From: Paragonimus skrjabini miyazakii
Lineage: Eukaryota > Platyhelminthes > Trematoda > Plagiorchiida > Troglotrematidae
Length of the DNA: 64,000 bases
Assembly: GCA_014338405.1 (NCBI GenBank)
Contig: JTDE01022277.1
Coordinates: forward strand, 1-64,000
Direction of reading: 5' to 3'
Below the pieces are notes generated by a model. The model did not search any database. It was not told where the DNA came from and saw only the letters and a program-made list of their open reading frames with translations. Shown one piece after another: positions 58,967 to 64,000 of the stretch (within the stretch, counting starts at the first letter, position 1; each line of letters begins with the position of its first letter). Both the position numbers and the translations under genes were made by a program.

Positions 58967-60440
58967 CTGCAGAGTAATTACTAGAGATGGTGATCGGGAA
59001 GAGCCTGAGCGCTAAATTCGACTGGACAGTGAGGGAGGGGTCAGCAGTAGCATGTTTCACCTGTCTACCCTATTATATGCAGCAGAGATGACGACCCGAT
59101 TTATAGTGCTGGACCGTCGATGCAGTATGGAATTACTGGTGTGAATATTCACGGTTGTGTGTAGGCTGAGATACTGTGGGGGAATTCCGGACATAGGAGA
59201 GCAGTATACCGAAACTACTTTCTCTGACAAATTGGTCAGCCCTCTTCCATGCTCCAATCCAGAGGGTTGGGAGACTGCGGTTCGTTAAACCTCTATCAAT
59301 TGGTCTGCTTGGCATAAGTGACTCTCGGTGTGTTCACCTCACTGTCCAGTTTAGCCCAATGGGCAATCGAAATGCACAAGCCGTGACACCACGTCAGGGT
59401 CTAACCTAGTTGTGATGGACAATGGATTACCTGACGTTTAATAGCTTTAAACTATTATAATATTTGGGGATCTTATTTAGTTACGTATCAGAAATGAATA
59501 TCCTGCGACTTAATAAAAGTATTTGTAACATTTTAGACTGTCCTATAGTTGACATGGAGTTGCGCTGCACCTGATAAATTCGAATGAGGACAACCAACGA
59601 GTCAATGAGCACGCATCAAGGGGCATTGGCACAGACATGTGAATGCGACAATTAATGCGATAATCTGGAAATCGATTGTGTTTATCCGTGCGATCATTAA
59701 GGTAAGGTGGAGCAAACTGTGATCAACCTCTGTATTGTTGCATAACCATTCTGACTACCTAAATGTCATGAGATTTCGGTTGATGTAGCTTCAATTACAC
59801 CCACGCCTGATCATAGCCCTCACGTTCACATAGACTTTACAGCTAGTCCATTTCAAAATGGTGCATCAAATTCGAGTTTTGCTGTTGTTTCAGTGGGTCA
59901 GCATTGCATATCCTTACCGCAATCATAATTAGAACCTCCGTTTAGTAGTTTTTGAGGAAATTGTGTTGACCACTATGTCACTGACCTCATATAAGACATG
60001 ACTAAATTGCCGTGAAAAATCTCAGCCCAGTTCGCTTGTGAGTAATGGTCCCTTACATCTGTACCGGCCGAAATCCTCTACTATCTATCGACCTTCTTGG
60101 GAACCGCACCCAGAGTCAATGTCTTGAGAGTCTGACTCGCTTGACAGCAAGTGGCTAGCCTACCTCAAGAGAGTCGTGCATACTGCATTGTCTGTTTCTG
60201 GCTACTGCCACGCCCAGTAGTTACATCAGGTCAAAGACATACACCGAAAGTTTTCGACCGTACTGGATAATATGCCGGCAATGGCGATCAACCTTTGAGT
60301 GGTCAGAGTGCAATTGTTCCAGCCCGTTTGTCCTTACACCAAATACAGCAAAACGGTAAATGTAATGTATGTTCTTTCTGTGCGTCTAAGATTGTGCCTT
60401 ACTACCTAAGTACTCCTAAACAAATACTGGTGCCACATAT
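58967..60440. other. Upstream of the RTE-like element; no gene seen
   Basis: The sequence next to 58966 may be its 5' UTR. At 59900-59985 there is weak similarity (GCATATCCTTnCC...GAGG-AATTGTGTT) to the arm of the hammerhead-bearing repeat at 51.95 kb. Otherwise nothing is recognised. Confidence 0.35.
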
Positions 60441-60781
60441 TATGACGGGTGACCAGATTGGATGTCCGATTATTCCGACATTCATTGAAATATCTCAACG
60501 CGGTTATAGTATATGATCTGGTTCCACAGCGGGTGGGTCACGGACAATACTTGAGATCGGAGGAGTCAGCATCAAGCGAAATAATACTAACGGAAGAGAA
60601 ATGAAAAGCGAAAACCTGCGGCAAGAAACGTCAGCCAAACGAATAAAGCAGAACATTTAAATCAAAACTTTGCTTCGTTATGGACTGGACGTATAATTCG
60701 TGAACGCAAACGCATGATTAACACCGGTAGGTAGGAATTGGAAAATGACGACCCTACGTTATTGAACGACTTTTCGCTGCA
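60441..60781 (+). repeat. Solo LTR, short form, diverged
   Basis: It begins TATGACGGGTGACCAGATTG and ends TGAACGACTTTTCGCTGCA, matching the family in order, including the CAACGCGG block and the CGTGAACGCAAACGC block. No target duplication is visible. Confidence 0.65.
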
Positions 60782-63234
60782 ACGTTACCCCATGAATGTG
60801 ACTGCTTTTGTGTGAATGTTCCCCTTTTAGTGTATCTGACATAGTTATACCTGGTAACACTGACGCCCTAGTCAGTCTCACCTTCTGGATCCATACGGTG
60901 CGCATGCCTGACCATCACATCAAGATGGCGGAATATATCAAGGTAGTAGAAGCCACGAGGGGACTGTCTTATAGATGATATCTCGCCCTTGCAACTTGTT
61001 TGATTGGAAGATGTAGTCATCTTGACGTTTATTCGCAGAGGCGTTACGAAAACGGTTTTGTGAACTAGGTCACACGCTCTCGTTCTTTTTAATTTCCAAC
61101 TCATAGGGCACTTTCCTGATTGTCTCAATCAGCCGGTGGACCGTTCACGCCAATATGGCCATGAATCTACAGAAAATACGAGGTAGTGGATCATTTGCCA
61201 TTCATGAATCCACCTACTCGTCTTATTGTTACCCTGGTAGCGAGCGTTGCTGACTCCAGTGTGGGCAATGCACAGCAGTCTGTAAGGTTCGTGAGTCGCA
61301 CTGACTCGAAGCTAGTTACATATTGTTAACTAACCTCGATGTTGGACACTGCCATCTGATTGGTTGCGCGTGCAATACCAAGCCGCCAGACAGCCTGTCA
61401 TTACGCTGCGGCTGCCTGGTCCAGCGAGCGGTAAGTGTCCCGGGTTTAAGGCGGTGTGTTTGGGATGTCGAGCGCATCCAGGGGAGCGAGCATCCCTGGA
61501 GGAATCAATCACGCGAATACACTACTGATCCGATCCTTGGTTTGACACCTCTTTAGAATATAAAACTGCACCCATTTTAGTCAGGCATGCGAGATTTTGA
61601 CAAGCAAAAGCTAGGCAATGGTCACTTTGGAAACGATTGATTCTATGATCACTTTTCAAGTGAGTTTGAAAAATAATTACTTACAGAAGTGTTCAAGTGA
61701 TTTCAGTTATGTACATGATCCTTCAACTATGCATGTAAATTAACATGTGATTGATGCGATTAACGTTATAAAACCGGGCTGCTCTTCGAAAGTTGATTGT
61801 GTTGAAATGGAACTTTCAGGTCAGCTAGAGTTTAGTTGCTTCTCAACGACCATAACAATGCTCACTTAATAAGACAAACCCACTACATTCTTCAGTACAG
61901 AGAAGGTTCCACGGACAGGTTGACCAAGACCTTGTCAGGTAGTTTGTCGTCAGTCAACAGTTCACCGTGGCAGAAGAATTCGTTTACCTCGGTCTCGATG
62001 AGGTTGATACAGAGTAAACAGTTGCCCTCGTCACTTTTTCAAGTAACTCCATCAACTTCCAGTTAGTGTTTACATGAGTTCACCGCTACTCAAATTCACC
62101 ACGGTAATTAAATTGGAAGCGATTATAACGCTTTCAAAGAACGTGTGTCTGACAACTTGTAAGTCAACTTAGCAAAAAGGCAAACCCATGGTTTTAGCTC
62201 ATTAGACATTGGTTTCGTCACCAATCAAGTATGTAGTTAGCGTTGTAACTGTGGATCGCGAATTATAGATTTTTGAACAGAATTTCATATTTTGCATAAG
62301 ACAAAATAATTACGCGATATAATACTGAATGAAACCGGTGCATGACTGTAATAAATAAATCAAGACCAATCAGCAAAGTTTTGTGCATTCACAAGTAACC
62401 CAGTAATATGACATGTTAATGATGGCGTGTACCGGTCGTTGCACTTCAACAATGTAGGCATTACCATGCAACAAACTGAAGGAGAAATGGTCGGGAAATC
62501 CAACAGCTCTAATGGATCCAAATTCAACATTACGAACACGCATCAAATGGCGTTGTACTCTGCAAGACCTAACAAGCGATTATCCAGTGAACATGGACAT
62601 TTTAGATAATCCGTACTTTTGACTGGTTATTATAAATACACGTTCGATTTTCGCCAGAATAGATGATGATCAGAGTCCAGCTCATGGTATGACTTCACTA
62701 GGGAGCCACCCAACTTGCAAACCAATGGAAATATTCACCAACAGTAGTGTAACGGAGAGTTGCGGTAAATCGTGTCCGAATGAACTGTTGTTTTTGTTTG
62801 AAATTATTTCATTCAAAGATATGAAGTTCACTATACCCATATTTTTTTAAATATAGCATAAACTGCATACATATCACTAATGGTCCAGCATTCCTCAGAT
62901 GCTCTTACGAGATACCTTTAGCCTGTGCAAAATGAAAGTGAGTCAATACTTCTTGGAATGTTTTGTGTTCAGTGCAAAACTGAGCAACAGCCTGAATTCC
63001 ATTGCAAATCATGCATATATAAAGTAATGAACCGCTAAAAACAACCTTTTTGTAAGCCGGTAGTAATAGCGCATTGGTTTGGGGAAGCAAATCAGTGACA
63101 GGAATTCCTTCCACTAACCCTTCGCCATTCAGTACATTGACACACTAGATTACATTGGACCGATCGATGGCCAATCGTCTGACTGCATTTTCTCCGGTGG
63201 AAATGTTCTTTCAAATTGCCTTGTAGGTAGGTGT
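60782..63234. other. No recognisable gene
   Basis: A moderately GC-rich, repeat-like stretch lies at 61230-61530 (with GCTGCGGCTGCCTGGTCCAG), of unknown nature. Open frames are at most 86 codons and not recognised. Confidence 0.4.
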
Positions 63235-63546
63235 TTATTTAAGCTGTAAAAGACCGTTATAAAGTGTGAAGTAATCGTTTGAAGGTGAGCTGATTTGCAT
63301 ATATCCGGAACACTCCTCGGGAGGTCCAAATGAATGAGAATCGATATGAGGGTTATTGTGTAGTGTTTGACGTCCACAACTAGTTGAGGCCACATTCCTG
63401 AATGGTCGTTTCGTCTCTGATTCACTTACTGCATGCGATAGGAATATCGTGTCAGCACTGGATAAATGCATCTTCGAGTCAAATGATTTCATCTCACAAG
63501 CCTTATTGTCTCGGATATATTCTACGGAAGTTGATTCACCACCTGC
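63235..63546 (-). CDS. Possible terminal exon, unassigned
   Basis: On the minus strand an acceptor-like CTCACTACAG is followed from 63546 by an open frame to the stop at 63235. It encodes about 103 residues, Ser/Asn-rich and low in hydrophobics, with short Tyr motifs: VEYIRDNKACEMKSF, ECSGYMQISSP and NDYFTLYNGLLQLK at the C-terminus. Such tails occur in signalling proteins with Tyr phosphorylation sites, but I do not recognise it. The preceding 110 bp is also open in another frame (SEPSRFELNSHADQQTD), so an intron or frameshift may lie at about 63.55 kb. Confidence 0.35.
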   Translation of the reverse strand, partial: AGGESTSVEYIRDNKACEMKSFDSKMHLSSADTIFLSHAVSESETKRPFRNVASTSCGRQTLHNNPHIDSHSFGPPEECSGYMQISSPSNDYFTLYNGLLQLK

Positions 63547-64000
63547 CTGTAGTGAGTTAGGCTGGAGATGTCAGTCTGTTGGTCAGCATGTGAATTGAGT
63601 TCAAAGCGTGAAGGCTCTGATTCTGAAGCTTTTGTCTCAGGAAGACGTTATAGGTCTTCTGACTATCACCTTAGTGTCATTGAAGACATGTTATCAATGA
63701 CTCCTCTGTCTGACTCGAATTAGTTGTGTTCTCTGTTATTTGCTCCCTTCATCTTTAAGGAATGAACAATTTCCCTCCATTTGTTTCGACAAATGTGTCA
63801 GTTAACGTAACCGGTAGCATTAAATATGGTAATATAATGGGTTAATCGCATATGTCATATTTCGGCTTTAGCGAAAAATCACTTGTTTGTGGCTAAGAGT
63901 CCTATCAACAGGAAGCAGCAAAGACTGACAAGACGATGCTTAATACTGCACTGATTGTCCTATTCAACCAGACTTCTTATGCTTAGGCAATTCTTCACAT
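63547..64000. other. Window end
   Basis: 63547-63660 is coding-like on the minus strand (see the previous exon). The final 340 bp shows nothing recognisable. Confidence 0.35.

Overview
The window is eukaryotic and most likely from a parasitic flatworm (digenean trematode). No database search was possible, so this rests on content. There is one convincing host gene, whose short GT-AG introns (39-62 nt) sit beside one very long intron. The retroelement mix is typical of trematodes: Ty3/Gypsy LTR elements, RTE-like and CR1-like non-LTR fragments, a Penelope-like element with a GIY-YIG endonuclease, and a tRNA-derived SINE carrying a hammerhead-like core. Base composition looks like about 40-42% GC, higher than I expect for Schistosoma, which would fit a liver or lung fluke lineage. 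Species is not determined.

Region by region. 1-7.25 kb: nothing recognised. 7.27-15.33 kb, plus strand: a seven-exon leucine-rich-repeat gene, clearly PPP1R42 (LRRC67), with an intact 322-codon frame. Its 6.6-kb fourth intron holds an LTR copy (8.8-9.3 kb), a 2.2-kb Ty3/Gypsy element with a 5-bp target duplication (9.95-12.16 kb, containing a 100-N gap) and a tRNA-derived SINE (14.2-14.4 kb). 15.3-33 kb: mostly non-coding, with RTE (18 kb) and CR1 (20-21.3 kb) remnants, a palindromic repeat (22.5-22.8 kb), one long open frame (23 kb) and a solo LTR with a GTAT duplication (26.1-26.6 kb). 34.25-38.1 kb, minus strand: a decayed Ty3/Gypsy element with zinc knuckle, protease, RT, RNase H, integrase and LTR. 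39.2 kb: another solo LTR. 43.2-44.95 kb: a cluster of Penelope-like fragments in both orientations. 47.7-51.8 kb: two long, nearly identical inverted repeats flanking RTE debris and unassigned open frames. 51.8-52.4 kb: an inverted pair of repeats, each carrying a hammerhead-like motif; a third copy lies at 56.1 kb. 52.75-53.2 kb: a GC-rich block. 55.4 kb: a possible PH-domain exon. 56.5-57.15 kb: one LTR inserted into another in opposite orientation. 57.2-59 kb: an RTE-like endonuclease and RT fragment. 60.4-60.8 kb: an LTR copy. 63.2-63.55 kb: a possible host exon on the minus strand.

Only PPP1R42 is a confident functional gene. The family binds protein phosphatase 1 and is associated with centrosomes and male germ cells in mammals. 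Nearly everything else recognisable is transposon-derived. The most unusual signals are the hammerhead-like ribozyme motifs in two unrelated repeat families, the inverted-repeat architecture at 47.7-52.4 kb, and an LTR family whose long form contains a tandemly duplicated segment of about 174 bp.
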